From assembly GCA_945878135.1 (NCBI GenBank), contig CAMDUL010000009.1, positions 1 to 64,000 on the forward strand: a DNA stretch of 64,000 bases, given 5' to 3'. Below are positions 33,185-45,432 of this stretch, piece after piece (within the stretch, counting starts at the first letter, position 1; every line of letters starts with the position of its first letter). The stretch is from Chthoniobacter flavus. GTDB lineage: Bacteria > Verrucomicrobiota > Verrucomicrobiia > Chthoniobacterales > JACTMZ01. Under the pieces are notes generated by a model that made no database searches, was not told the origin of the DNA, and saw only the letters and a list, made by a program, of their open reading frames with translations. A program made the position numbers and the translations under genes.

Positions 33185-34501
33185 TTGAGCACCGCATCCA
33201 CCACCAACGACAAGGCCAAGCTCTCGCTGCCCGGCGGCCGCGAGGTCGACTTACCCGTTGTCATCGGCACCGAAAACGAACACGCCGTGGACGTGCGCAC
33301 GCTGCGGGACCAGACCGGCTACATCACTTACGACGACGGCTACGCCAACACCGGTTCCTGCCGCAGCAATATCACTTTTATCGACGGGGAGAAGGGCATC
33401 CTCCGGCACCGCGGGTATCGCATCGAGGACCTGGCGGACGAGTCGATTTTCCTCGAGACCGCTTACCTCATCATTTACGGCGAGCTGCCGGCGTCCAAAC
33501 AACTCGCCAAATTCCGCGGCCGTATCGCCTCCAGCGCCTCGGTGCACGAAAGCATGCGTCATTTCTTCGAGGGCTTCCCGGACAGCTCGCATCCCATGGC
33601 CATCCTTTCGGCCATGCTCAACTCGCTCGGTTGCTACTATCCGGAAATGACTTCGCACAAGAAGCAGCTCGACGAGGACCACTTCGACTGGGCCGCGGCG
33701 CTGCTCATTTCGAAGGTGCGCACGCTCGCCGCCATGTCCTACCGCACGAAGCGCGGGCTGCCTTTCGTCTACCCGCGTTGGGACCTCCGCTACGCCGCCA
33801 ATTTCCTGCACATGATGTTTTCCGAGCCCTACCGGGACTACAACCCGAAGCCGGAAGTGACCGATGCGCTCGACCTCATCCTCCTGCTCCACGCCGACCA
33901 CGAACAAAATTGCAGCACCTCGACCGTGCGCATGGTCGCCTCGAGCGGGGCCAATCTTTTCGCCAGCGTCTCGGCCGGCGTCAGTGCCCTCTGGGGTCCT
34001 CTGCACGGCGGGGCCAATGCCGCCGTGATCGAAATGCTCGAGGAAATCAGCGCCTCGGGTGACGACGGACACCGCGCCATCGAGGCGGCCAAGAAGGGCG
34101 AGCGCCGCCTCATGGGTTTCGGGCACCGCGTCTACAAGAACTATGACCCGCGCGCCCGCATTCTCGGGGAGGCGGCCAAGCGGGTGCTCACGGCCATGGG
34201 CATCCAGGATCCTCTCCTCGACATCGCGCAGCACCTCGAACAGGCGGCGCTGAGCGACGACTATTTCGTTTCCCGCAAACTTTACCCCAATGTCGATTTC
34301 TACAGCGGGATCATCCTCCGGGCCATCGGCATCCCGGTGGACATGTTCCCGGTCATGTTCGCCATCGGCCGCATGCCGGGGTGGATCGCCAACTGGCGCG
34401 AGGTCGCCTCGACGCCGAAAATGAAGATCCACCGTCCCCGGCAGGTTTACAGCGGAGCGACCGAGCGTGATTACGTGCCGGTCGAGGAACGTCCGGAATA
34501 G
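33185..34501 (+). CDS. gltA: Citrate synthase
   Basis: TTG start; [49 protein letters not shown]. Confidence 0.96.
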   Translation: MSTASTTNDKAKLSLPGGREVDLPVVIGTENEHAVDVRTLRDQTGYITYDDGYANTGSCRSNITFIDGEKGILRHRGYRIEDLADESIFLETAYLIIYGELPASKQLAKFRGRIASSASVHESMRHFFEGFPDSSHPMAILSAMLNSLGCYYPEMTSHKKQLDEDHFDWAAALLISKVRTLAAMSYRTKRGLPFVYPRWDLRYAANFLHMMFSEPYRDYNPKPEVTDALDLILLLHADHEQNCSTSTVRMVASSGANLFASVSAGVSALWGPLHGGANAAVIEMLEEISASGDDGHRAIEAAKKGERRLMGFGHRVYKNYDPRARILGEAAKRVLTAMGIQDPLLDIAQHLEQAALSDDYFVSRKLYPNVDFYSGIILRAIGIPVDMFPVMFAIGRMPGWIANWREVASTPKMKIHRPRQVYSGATERDYVPVEERPE

Positions 34502-34530
34502 GCCGCGGCTTGTGCCCGGTCCCTGCCGCG

Positions 34531-36081
34531 TCAACCTTTCGCCGCGCGCGGCTTCTTCAGGATCCAGTCGTCGTCTGCGATGACGAACTGCAGTTTGCCC
34601 CGGTGCAGGGCGAATTCACCGACAAACTCGAAGGTCGACGACTTCGGATAGGATCGAAGTTTCTGCCGGAGATCCTCGTCGAAAGAGTGCAGGAGGTATT
34701 CATCCCCGTCGACTTCGACGGCGAGCGGGCGGAGAGAGGTGATTTTTCCGCGCGCCCGGTAAATTTGGCCGATGTGCTCGCCGGGATCCGCGGCATAAGC
34801 CGGCTTGAACGGCGGGACGCTCTCGGGGTCGAGGTCGTCGATCCCGCTTTCGATCAGATCCTCGGGAGCGTCGTCCTTGCCCGGGTTGGACAACGCCATG
34901 CGCTTGGCGGCATCGCCGTCCGCCACCGTGCGGAATCGCGCGACCACCGGGAAATGGTCGCTCCATCCGGCCCCGCGGCCCGCATTGGTCCAGCGGCGCG
35001 GCAAGTTGAGCGGACCGACGGTGTTGACCCCCTCGATGATCACCGCACCGAAGGAGTTGTCGACGTATTGCACGCCACGGTGGTCGTAAAGACCCGGGGT
35101 GATCATGGTCTGCATGAGCGTGCCCCACTCGCCGTCATAGTGGTCCGCGAAACGTCGCTCCGGGGGCTGTTCGTGCCAGAGATTATACAGCGAGTACCCG
35201 GTGGCCGCGGCGGTGGCCTCCTCGTCGCCTTGGGAGCCGAGCACATCGTTGACCGCTGTCTTGCCCAGGTGCGGGTTGACCTCCGACTGGTTGTAGTGGC
35301 TGTTGAAGTCACCCGTGACAATGACATCGACGGCCGGGTCCTCCGCAAAAAGCGCGTCGAGCCGGTCGCGCACGGTGCGGGCATTGAGGCGGCGGGCCTG
35401 CTCGGCGCCCACGTCGCCGGCGCGGGATTTCCAGTGGTTGACCAAAACGGTGAGCGGATGTCCGTCGACGTCGAGGGTGACTTCGAGGATATCGCGTGCA
35501 TCGGGGGTGGCATGGCTGCGCGTGTCCTTGACCGGGAATTTGCTGAACACGGCGTTTTTGTGCGCCTTGCGGTGCACCTTGCTGTCCTTGCTGTCCAAAG
35601 CCGCGAGCTCCGGCTGGTCCCGACCGATGACCACTTGGTAACCCTTCAGACCGCGGTCTTCCAGGTGCTTGAGCAGCAACACTTCGACCGGCAGGCCGCG
35701 GATGTCGTCGTCGAGGTCATCGGTCAGCATGCGCTCGACCGTCGTGTCGCCGTATTTCGCGAGGACCGCCGCGTAGTCCGTGCCGCCGGTCTCCGGGGTG
35801 AAATCGATCTCGAATTCATTGAAGCAGACCACCTCCGGTCCGGCGCCGTCGTTGAATGTCTCGAGCACCCGGCCGACGTTCTGCAGCTTGACCAGCAGCT
35901 TGGCCGGCGAGTAGGCGTGCGCGGCATCGGACTCCGCGTAGTCGTCGAAAATGGCCGCGCCGTCCGCGTCGAAGAGGTTCTCCACATTGTAGGTCAGCAC
36001 GCTGAATTCTTTGGCCGACGAGGGCAGGGGAGCGGACAGGGCGGCGGCGAGGACGAGCCGGCCCGCGAGGGTGAACTTCAT
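34531..36081 (-). CDS. Endonuclease/exonuclease/phosphatase family protein, secreted
   Basis: Signal peptide; VLTYNVENLFD, VIVTGDFNSHYNQSEV, SDHFPVVA. Confidence 0.88.
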   Translation of the reverse strand: MKFTLAGRLVLAAALSAPLPSSAKEFSVLTYNVENLFDADGAAIFDDYAESDAAHAYSPAKLLVKLQNVGRVLETFNDGAGPEVVCFNEFEIDFTPETGGTDYAAVLAKYGDTTVERMLTDDLDDDIRGLPVEVLLLKHLEDRGLKGYQVVIGRDQPELAALDSKDSKVHRKAHKNAVFSKFPVKDTRSHATPDARDILEVTLDVDGHPLTVLVNHWKSRAGDVGAEQARRLNARTVRDRLDALFAEDPAVDVIVTGDFNSHYNQSEVNPHLGKTAVNDVLGSQGDEEATAAATGYSLYNLWHEQPPERRFADHYDGEWGTLMQTMITPGLYDHRGVQYVDNSFGAVIIEGVNTVGPLNLPRRWTNAGRGAGWSDHFPVVARFRTVADGDAAKRMALSNPGKDDAPEDLIESGIDDLDPESVPPFKPAYAADPGEHIGQIYRARGKITSLRPLAVEVDGDEYLLHSFDEDLRQKLRSYPKSSTFEFVGEFALHRGKLQFVIADDDWILKKPRAAKG

Positions 36082-36116
36082 AGATCCTCACCATGGGCCT
36101 CGCGGCCCTTCTCGCG

Positions 36117-36154
36117 CAAATAAAAATCCCGCCCCGCGCGGACGCGGGACGGGA
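36117..36154 (-). terminator. Intrinsic terminator downstream of ppdK
   Basis: Minus strand: TCCCGTCCCGCG-TCCG-CGCGGGGCGGGA (12-bp arms, one mismatch) then TTTTTATTT. Confidence 0.85.
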
Positions 36155-36181
36155 CGACGGGAGGGAAATTCCCGGAGGTTT

Positions 36182-38941
<2,760 letters not shown>

Positions 38942-39002
38942 GAGTGTGGGTAAAATTTGGTTGAGAAAGAACGGAGAGAATTATCCGGCGGGGCGGGCGG
39001 TG

Positions 39003-40301
39003 TCAATTTCCACCGCAGATTTCGCGGATACCGGCCCGCAGAGCCGCCACCGATCGATCCAGTTCCGGTCCGGTGAAGCAGAGCGGCGGCATCAAAACCA
39101 GGGTGTCACGGATCGGCCGGGTGAGGAGTCCGTGCCGCCGAGCAGCCATGCAGATCCTGGCCCCGGTTTCGTCCTGCCAAGGAAACGGCGTGCCGTCGGA
39201 TCCGGCCACATCGATGCCCGCGATGAATCCGCACTGGCGGATGGCGGACACGTTCGGCTCCGTGCCGAGTTCAGCGAGCAATTCGGTCAGATGCGCGATC
39301 TTCGGCTGAAGTTGCTCCAGCGTCCCTTCCTCCTCGAAGACTTCCAAGTTGGCCAATGCCGCGGCGCAGCCCAGCGGATTGCCACAGTAGCTGTGCCCGT
39401 AAAACAGCGTCTTCATTTCCGCGTAGTCGCCGAGGAATGCTTGAAACACTTTCTCCTTGGTCAGCGTGGCAGCCAGCGGCATGGTCCCGCCGCTCAGGCC
39501 TTTGGCCAGGGCGATGAAGTCGGGGACAACACCCTCGTGCTCGCAGGCGAACATCTTCCCGGTGCGTCCGAATCCGGTCATGACTTCGTCGAGAAGGAGA
39601 AAAACCCCTTCGCGGTCGCACCACGCCCGCAGATCGCGCAACAACCCCGGCGGCCAAGTGCGCATGCCGCCCGCGCCCTGGATCATGGGCTCGATGACTA
39701 TCCCGGCCAAGGGAGCTTTGGTCACTGCGTCGAGCGCGTTCAACGCGGCCATATCGGCCACCCGGGCGACCGGGAAACTCAGCGGAGCGAAGCGGTCCTG
39801 GAACGCCGCGATCCCGCCGAGGCTGGCCGCCCCGGCCGTGTCGCCGTGGTAGGCATGATCGAAGGCCGCGAAGCGGCAACGCTCCGGATGACCGGTCAGT
39901 TGATGGAATTGCACCGCCATCTTCAGCGCCACCTCGATGGCCGTGGACCCGTCATCGGAATAGAAAACGCGGGTCAGCGTTTCCCGAGGAAAGAGGGCCA
40001 CGAGCTTCTCGGCCAGCCGGATGGCCGGTTCGTTGGTCGTCCCGAGAAAAGAACTGTGCGCCAGTTTTCCCGCCTGGGCGCGGATGGCCGCGATGATTTT
40101 CGGATGCGAGTGCCCGTGGATATTCGTCCAGATGGAGCTGTTGCCGTCCAAGTATTCGCGTCCGTCGCTGTCGATGAGCACGCTTCCGCGCCCCCCGGAA
40201 AGGACGAGCGGATCAGATCCGGGCGCACACCAGTCGCGCATCTGGGTGAACGGGTGCCAGAGGTGCTGCTTGTCGGCGGCCTGCAATTCGCTGGTGCGCA
40301 T
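39003..40301 (-). CDS. bioA: Adenosylmethionine-8-amino-7-oxononanoate aminotransferase
   Basis: DKQHLWHPFTQMRDW, DGNSSIWTNIHGHSHP, LLLDEVMTGFGRTGKMFACEH, FYGHSYCGNPLGCAAALANL. Confidence 0.95.
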   Translation of the reverse strand: MRTSELQAADKQHLWHPFTQMRDWCAPGSDPLVLSGGRGSVLIDSDGREYLDGNSSIWTNIHGHSHPKIIAAIRAQAGKLAHSSFLGTTNEPAIRLAEKLVALFPRETLTRVFYSDDGSTAIEVALKMAVQFHQLTGHPERCRFAAFDHAYHGDTAGAASLGGIAAFQDRFAPLSFPVARVADMAALNALDAVTKAPLAGIVIEPMIQGAGGMRTWPPGLLRDLRAWCDREGVFLLLDEVMTGFGRTGKMFACEHEGVVPDFIALAKGLSGGTMPLAATLTKEKVFQAFLGDYAEMKTLFYGHSYCGNPLGCAAALANLEVFEEEGTLEQLQPKIAHLTELLAELGTEPNVSAIRQCGFIAGIDVAGSDGTPFPWQDETGARICMAARRHGLLTRPIRDTLVLMPPLCFTGPELDRSVAALRAGIREICGGN

Positions 40302-40447
40302 TGCGCGCCAGCATAGTCCGGGACAAGCCGGTGGAAAGCGCTTCCGCGGCGACACGGGATGCGAGGTGTGTTGGCGGCAGGTGACCGGGGACCAGCGCAC
40401 GGAACGGTCTTTCCATGACCGGCTCCCTTGTGCCATAGCCATGGGAC

Positions 40448-41224
40448 GTGGTCGCGAGTCTTGGCAGTTACACCATCGGGCGGGTGAGGGGATTGGGCGG
40501 CTTCGCTCTCTTCATCGCCCGTTCCCTTGGCGCCGTCTTCTCCACGCGGCGACTTCCCGCGCGGATCGGCCGCGCCGTCTACGAGCAGGGCTTCCGCTGC
40601 CTGCCGGTCATTCTCATCGTCGGCATGTTCACCGGACTGGTTCTCGGCCTGCAGGGCTACTACGTGCTCAACCGCTTCGGATCGGAGGGCCTGCTCGGCG
40701 CCTTGGTTTCCTTGAGTCTGGTCCGGGAAATGGCGCCCGTCCTCGCCGCACTGATGCTCGTCGGGCAGGCCGGTTCCGCTCTCGCCGCGGAGTTGGGAAT
40801 CCAGCGCAACTCCGAGCAGATTGTCGCCCTTGATACAATGGGCATCGACAGCCACGGCTATCTTGTCACCCCGCGCCTGCTCGCCGCTCTTTTTGTCTTT
40901 CCGGCGCAGACCGCGCTGTTCGTCGCGGTCGGCCTGTGGGGCGGCAGCCTTTCCGGCTCGCTGCTTCTCGGAGTCGACCCGGGTATCTACTGGTCATCGG
41001 TCCACCGCGCCGTGGAGGCCGAGGATGTGCGCGAGTGCCTGATCAAAGCGCTGACCTTCGGCGCCCTGACCATCGGCATCTGCGCGTATCAGGGATTCCA
41101 TGCCCACCGCATCCGTCGGGCCACCGGGGCGCGCGCGGTCAGCGCGGCCACGACCAAGGCAGTGGTCATCTCCAGCATCGCGGTGCTGGCCGCGGATTAT
41201 GTCATCACTTCGTTCCTGGTCTGA
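40448..41224 (+). CDS. MlaE family permease (second locus)
   Basis: SLVREMAPVLAALMLVGQAGSALAAELGIQRNSEQIVALDTMGID; GTG start. Confidence 0.94.
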   Translation: MVASLGSYTIGRVRGLGGFALFIARSLGAVFSTRRLPARIGRAVYEQGFRCLPVILIVGMFTGLVLGLQGYYVLNRFGSEGLLGALVSLSLVREMAPVLAALMLVGQAGSALAAELGIQRNSEQIVALDTMGIDSHGYLVTPRLLAALFVFPAQTALFVAVGLWGGSLSGSLLLGVDPGIYWSSVHRAVEAEDVRECLIKALTFGALTIGICAYQGFHAHRIRRATGARAVSAATTKAVVISSIAVLAADYVITSFLV

Positions 41225-41228
41225 CGCG

Positions 41229-42038
41229 ATGACGAGCCCGAAGACAGGACCGCTTTTGCGGGTCGGGGGATTGCGCAAGGCATTCGACGAACGTGTTGTC
41301 CTCCGCGACGTGGGCTTCGCCGTCGAGCGCGGGAGTATTTTCACCGTGCTCGGTCCGAGTGGCGCGGGAAAATCGGTTCTTTTGAAGTGTCTCGCCGGCG
41401 TGGAGCAACCGGACGGCGGCACGGTCTTGTTCGAAAGCCAGCCGCTCGATTTCCGCGACCGCGCCATGCGCGAATCGTTCCGTCGCCGGTGCAGCTTTCT
41501 TTTCCAGGGCAACGCGCTTTTCGATTCCCTGACCGCTCTGCAGAATGTGGCCTTGCCGCTCGAGCAGACCACGCCGCTTTCGCGCGGCGAAATCAACCGG
41601 CGCGCCATGGAGGCGTTGCGGCAGCTGGAATTGGATGATCATGCGGACCGCTTCCCCGGGATGCTTTCCGGCGGGATGCAAAAGCGGCTCGCGCTGGCCC
41701 GGGCCATTGTCACCCATCCGGAAATGGTTTTCTTCGATGAGCCCACGGCCGGGCTCGACCCTCTGCGGCGCAACGCGGTTTTCGCCATGATCGCCAAATA
41801 CCAGGCGGTGTTCGGGTTCACCGCCTTGATTGTCACCCACGATGTGGTCGAAGCGCTGGCCGCCAGCTCCGTGGTCGCCCTGCTCCACGAGGGAGAAATC
41901 TGCTTTGCCGGCCGTCCGGAAGAGTTTGCCGCCTCCGGCCATCCGGTGGTTCAATCTTTCCGCGACAGCCCCGCGGCCTTGCGTTCGACCCTGGATGCCA
42001 TGCGCAGGGGCGGTGCTTTGACGGAGGAAAAAGAATGA
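41229..42038 (+). CDS. MlaF-like ABC ATPase (second locus)
   Basis: GPSGAGKS, LSGGMQKRLALARAI, VFFDEPTAGLDP. Confidence 0.94.
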   Translation: MTSPKTGPLLRVGGLRKAFDERVVLRDVGFAVERGSIFTVLGPSGAGKSVLLKCLAGVEQPDGGTVLFESQPLDFRDRAMRESFRRRCSFLFQGNALFDSLTALQNVALPLEQTTPLSRGEINRRAMEALRQLELDDHADRFPGMLSGGMQKRLALARAIVTHPEMVFFDEPTAGLDPLRRNAVFAMIAKYQAVFGFTALIVTHDVVEALAASSVVALLHEGEICFAGRPEEFAASGHPVVQSFRDSPAALRSTLDAMRRGGALTEEKE

Positions 42039-42538
42039 GAGACAAGAAACTCGAACTCGGCGTGGGGGCCTTCATGCTCCTCGGCTTGGCCGCGCTCGTT
42101 TACCTCACGGTGAAACTCGGGGCGGGGGAATTCGTCGGTGGCGATACCTACCGGGTCGAGGCGCGCTTCGCCAACACCGGCGGTCTCAGCCAAGGGGCCA
42201 CCGTCATGCTGGCCGGGGTCATTGTCGGGCGCGTGGAGGGGATCCGGCTCGACGAGGCCGACTACAGCGCAATCGTCGACCTGCGCATCCGTTCGGAGGT
42301 GCGGCTGCCGTCGGACACCATGGCCTCGATCAAGACGTCGGGTCTCATCGGCGACAAATACATTGCGCTTGCGCCGGGGGCGGAAGAGGAGTTTCTTGAA
42401 CCCTCCGCCCGCATCATCATGACCGAGTCTGCCGTCGAACTTGAGTCCCTGATCAGCAAGATGGCGTTCGGCAGCGTGAACGAAGCCGAGGCCGGCTCTC
42501 CGCAGGAGGCGGCGGCAACTCCCGTCCCTGCACCATGA
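42035..42538 (+). CDS. MlaD-like MCE-domain protein (second locus)
   Basis: N-terminal TM; NTGGLSQGATVMLAGVIVGRVEGIRL, SSGLIGDKYI-type motif; GGAGG 8 nt before ATG. Confidence 0.93.
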   Translation: MRDKKLELGVGAFMLLGLAALVYLTVKLGAGEFVGGDTYRVEARFANTGGLSQGATVMLAGVIVGRVEGIRLDEADYSAIVDLRIRSEVRLPSDTMASIKTSGLIGDKYIALAPGAEEEFLEPSARIIMTESAVELESLISKMAFGSVNEAEAGSPQEAAATPVPAP

Positions 42539-43107
42539 AACTCCTGTCCCTCCTCCTCGGCTCCGCCATGGTGCTGGGCGCGCCGGCGCGGGCCGCGGGC
42601 GATGCCGAGTCCAGCCTGCGCGAGGGAATGAGTGAGGTCCTTGCGGTGGCCGAAGGGGCGAAGGGCGGGCGTACGATGGCCGACCGGCTCCAGCCGATCC
42701 TCGAAAAGCGTATTTGCTTCGAGTCAATGACCCGCCGCGCCGTCGGCCCCGGTTGGCGTCAGTTCACCCCCTCGCAGCAAGAAGAAGCCACCAAGCTGTT
42801 CACCAAGCTGATCATCCGCAGCTACAGCAGCAAGTTCACTCCCGGACAGCGGCCCGAGGTGAATTATTTGAAGGGCACATCGCCGGCGCCGGGCAAGATC
42901 GAGATCCCCACCACGATACTCTACAAGGGCAGTCGCTACAGCATCGTCTACCGCATGGAAAACCGCGGACGCTGGCTGGTCACCGACATCCTGGCCGAAG
43001 GCGTCAGTCTCGTGGCCAACTACCGCGCCCAATTCGACGGGCTCTACAAAAAAGGCGGCGCCACGGCCGTGCTCGACTCGCTCCGGCAATCCGTGGCCCG
43101 GACTTGA
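42535..43107 (+). CDS. MlaC/Ttg2D-like ABC transporter substrate-binding protein
   Basis: Signal peptide; FESMTRRAVGPGWRQFTPSQQEEATKLFTKLIIRSYSSKF. Confidence 0.93.
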   Translation: MKLLSLLLGSAMVLGAPARAAGDAESSLREGMSEVLAVAEGAKGGRTMADRLQPILEKRICFESMTRRAVGPGWRQFTPSQQEEATKLFTKLIIRSYSSKFTPGQRPEVNYLKGTSPAPGKIEIPTTILYKGSRYSIVYRMENRGRWLVTDILAEGVSLVANYRAQFDGLYKKGGATAVLDSLRQSVART

Positions 43108-43883
43108 TGAAACTTTTTCTTCCCACCCTGGCTTGCGCCGCGCTGGTGTTCTCCGCCGGTTGCGCGGGGCAAGCCGGGGAAAACGCACCCGGCGCCGCTG
43201 CGCCGACGGGCAAAGCAGTCGCGTCCGGCGGGGCCGATGCCGATTGGGACGAGGTGGCCGAGGTCAAGGTCCACGATCCCATCGAACCGGTGAATCGCGG
43301 CTTATTCTGGTTCAATCACCAACTCTACACTTACGTGGCCAAGCCTTTCTCCAAGGCCTACAAGTTTGTTTTCCCGCAGCCGGTGCGCCATGGCATCCGC
43401 AATGCTTATGACAATATCCGTTTCCCGGTTCGCCTGGTGAATCACACCCTGCAGGGGCGCCTCGACCGCAGTGCCAAGGAAACCGGCAAGTTCTTGGTCA
43501 ACACCACCGCGGGCGTGGGTGGAATCATGAAGCCCTCCGAAAAAATCCCCGCGCTGGCCGACTTGCCGTCGGCCGACACCGGCCAGACCTTCGCCAAATG
43601 GGGCGTGCCGCACGGCCCCTATGTCGTTTTGCCGGTCCTCGGCCCGAGCAGTTGCCGCGATGCAGTCGGCACCGCCGGCGACACCGCGCTCAATCCCATT
43701 TCCTGGCTCACCTTCGTGTTCGGCGGCGCGGCCTGGACCACGGGGGTCTCGGCGCCTTCCGGGACGCACAGTTTGCCCGACCGGATGGACACCTACGATC
43801 TGGCCACCAAGGACGCCGTTGATCCCTACGTCTCCGCGCGCACCGGCTACATCCAATACCGCAACGCCGCGGCCCGGCGCTAA
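43107..43883 (+). CDS. MlaA (VacJ) family lipoprotein
   Basis: Lipobox LVFSAGC; DPIEPVNRGLFWFNHQLYTYVAKPFSKAY; GPYVVLPVLGPSS. Confidence 0.95.
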   Translation: MKLFLPTLACAALVFSAGCAGQAGENAPGAAAPTGKAVASGGADADWDEVAEVKVHDPIEPVNRGLFWFNHQLYTYVAKPFSKAYKFVFPQPVRHGIRNAYDNIRFPVRLVNHTLQGRLDRSAKETGKFLVNTTAGVGGIMKPSEKIPALADLPSADTGQTFAKWGVPHGPYVVLPVLGPSSCRDAVGTAGDTALNPISWLTFVFGGAAWTTGVSAPSGTHSLPDRMDTYDLATKDAVDPYVSARTGYIQYRNAAARR

Positions 43884-44137
43884 CCCGCGGACGGTTCAGC
43901 CAGCATCCGGTCGGCCAGCAGGACATCCTCGTGCGAAGCGCGCCGGCGCTGGTATTTGCGCCAGAGAATCTCCCTCAATTCCTCGAGATCCGGACGCTCC
44001 GGGGTTTCGTGATAGGTCCACTCGGCCTCGTGTTTCAACTTCGACTGCAATTTCCACCGCCCCTGGTTTTTGACCGCACGCACCTCGCGCTTCTCGCCAT
44101 CCTCCGTGCGGCGGGTCCAAGCGTGCAGATTGCGCAT
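43880..44137 (-). CDS. Conserved hypothetical small protein
   Basis: 85 aa ORF; coherent basic/acidic composition, stop overlaps mlaA-like stop. Confidence 0.55.
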   Translation of the reverse strand: MRNLHAWTRRTEDGEKREVRAVKNQGRWKLQSKLKHEAEWTYHETPERPDLEELREILWRKYQRRRASHEDVLLADRMLAEPSAG

Positions 44138-44178
44138 GAGCAGATTGAGGAGAGGGCGCGGATTTTTGGCAAGGAGGA

Positions 44179-44207
44179 TTGACGGATTTCTCCAACGACA
44201 TTATCAC
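44179..44207 (+). promoter_or_regulatory. Sigma-70-type promoter for the riboswitch transcript
   Basis: TTGACG - 17 nt - TATCAC; predicted start ~7 nt downstream, just ahead of the aptamer. Confidence 0.6.
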
Positions 44208-44235
44208 GGAATCGCGTTCTTTTGCATGACAAGCA

Positions 44236-44372
44236 TCCGGATCCGTCCGGGTGAGACCGATGGGCAGACCAAGGGAAGGCCGTGAGATCCGGCCACAGTT
44301 GCGCTGCGGTATCCGGTAACAATCCTTCATCCCGCGTCAGCGGGAGCAAAGCCAGTCCGACCCGTGTCGGGC
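44236..44372 (+). ncRNA. Cobalamin (AdoCbl-type) riboswitch
   Basis: AAGGGAA - GGCCGTGAGATCCGGCC - ACAGTTGCGCTGCGGTA - CCCGC/GCGGG hairpin - AGCCAGTCCGACCCG; matches the ordered conserved blocks of the family; 5' CGGGT (44248-44252) can pair with 3' ACCCG (44360-44364). Confidence 0.78.
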
Positions 44373-44583
44373 GAAGGCGAGGGGAGAGGCGAGCGCCACG
44401 GCGCTCACAGACCGGGAGTCCGAATATCTTCCTGCCCATCCTCGACGCGCACGCGGCCGGGTGGCCGCGGGCGAAAAATCTTCATCGCAAGAAATGAAGC
44501 GTGCGGGAGTGGTCTTTGCTGATCGTTTCCACGCGGAACGCCTCATCAAGGTCTCTCTTGCCACCAAAACAAGAAGACAACTG

Positions 44584-45432
44584 ATGAAAAAATGGTTCGT
44601 GGCGCTGCTCGCGCTGCCAATGCCGGGTTTGCCGGCGCAGCCCCGGGTCGACAACTTCGACCAGATCCAATACTGGGTCGGCTCGGGCCAAAACCGCGCC
44701 GCGCTTGTTCTCCAGTGGAATGACGGACGGAATCCCGTTTCGCTCGCTTGGGGTTACCGGTGGGATGGTGCCGCCACCGGGCTCGACATGCTTCGCGCCG
44801 TCGCCGGGAGCACGCAAACCGATGATCCGGCCGGGGACCCGGTGGATTCCGGGGCGGGAGCCGACAGCCGCTTGAGACTCGGCTTGGTGCAATACAGCTT
44901 CGGGCTCTCCGTTTTGTCCCTCGAGTATTCCCCGGGCGAAGGCGCCGTGCGGACCCAAAGCGATTGGTTCAACGGTTACTGGGAGTATCTCCTCCGCGGA
45001 GGCAACTTCGAGTATTACGACTGGTCGGCGGGCGACATGGCTCTCTATGACGTTGCCGGTTCGAGCAGCTATTCTCCGGACGCTTGGACCTCGGCCCCGA
45101 TTGGCGCGGGCGATCGGCCGTTGATCGACGGCGCATGGGACGCCTACAGCTTTGCTTCCGATTTCGATACCCGGCCCGTCGGGCAACCCGTCGCCGCCGG
45201 GTTGCCGTTGCCCGCCACGTCTTGCCTCATGGACGGGGGCAAGCCCGCGGTTTCGGTTCTCACCCAAACCAACTTCCTCTACCGGCTGGAATACAGTGAC
45301 AGTCCGGGAGGCCCGTGGGCCCCCGTGGGAGACAGCGAGCCCGGCACGGGCGGGGAAATGATCTTTGTCGACGAAACCGCGGAACTCCCGCCGCAGCGAT
45401 TCTACCGCATCGCGGTGAGCCAGGCCCCATGA
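44584..45432 (+). CDS. Secreted protein of unknown function downstream of cobalamin riboswitch
   Basis: Signal peptide; IQYWVGSGQNRAALVLQWNDGRNPVSLAWGYRWDGAATGLDML; C-terminal TNFLYRLEYSDSPGGPWAPVGDSEPGTGGEMIFVDETAELPPQRFYRI. Confidence 0.85.
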   Translation: MKKWFVALLALPMPGLPAQPRVDNFDQIQYWVGSGQNRAALVLQWNDGRNPVSLAWGYRWDGAATGLDMLRAVAGSTQTDDPAGDPVDSGAGADSRLRLGLVQYSFGLSVLSLEYSPGEGAVRTQSDWFNGYWEYLLRGGNFEYYDWSAGDMALYDVAGSSSYSPDAWTSAPIGAGDRPLIDGAWDAYSFASDFDTRPVGQPVAAGLPLPATSCLMDGGKPAVSVLTQTNFLYRLEYSDSPGGPWAPVGDSEPGTGGEMIFVDETAELPPQRFYRIAVSQAP

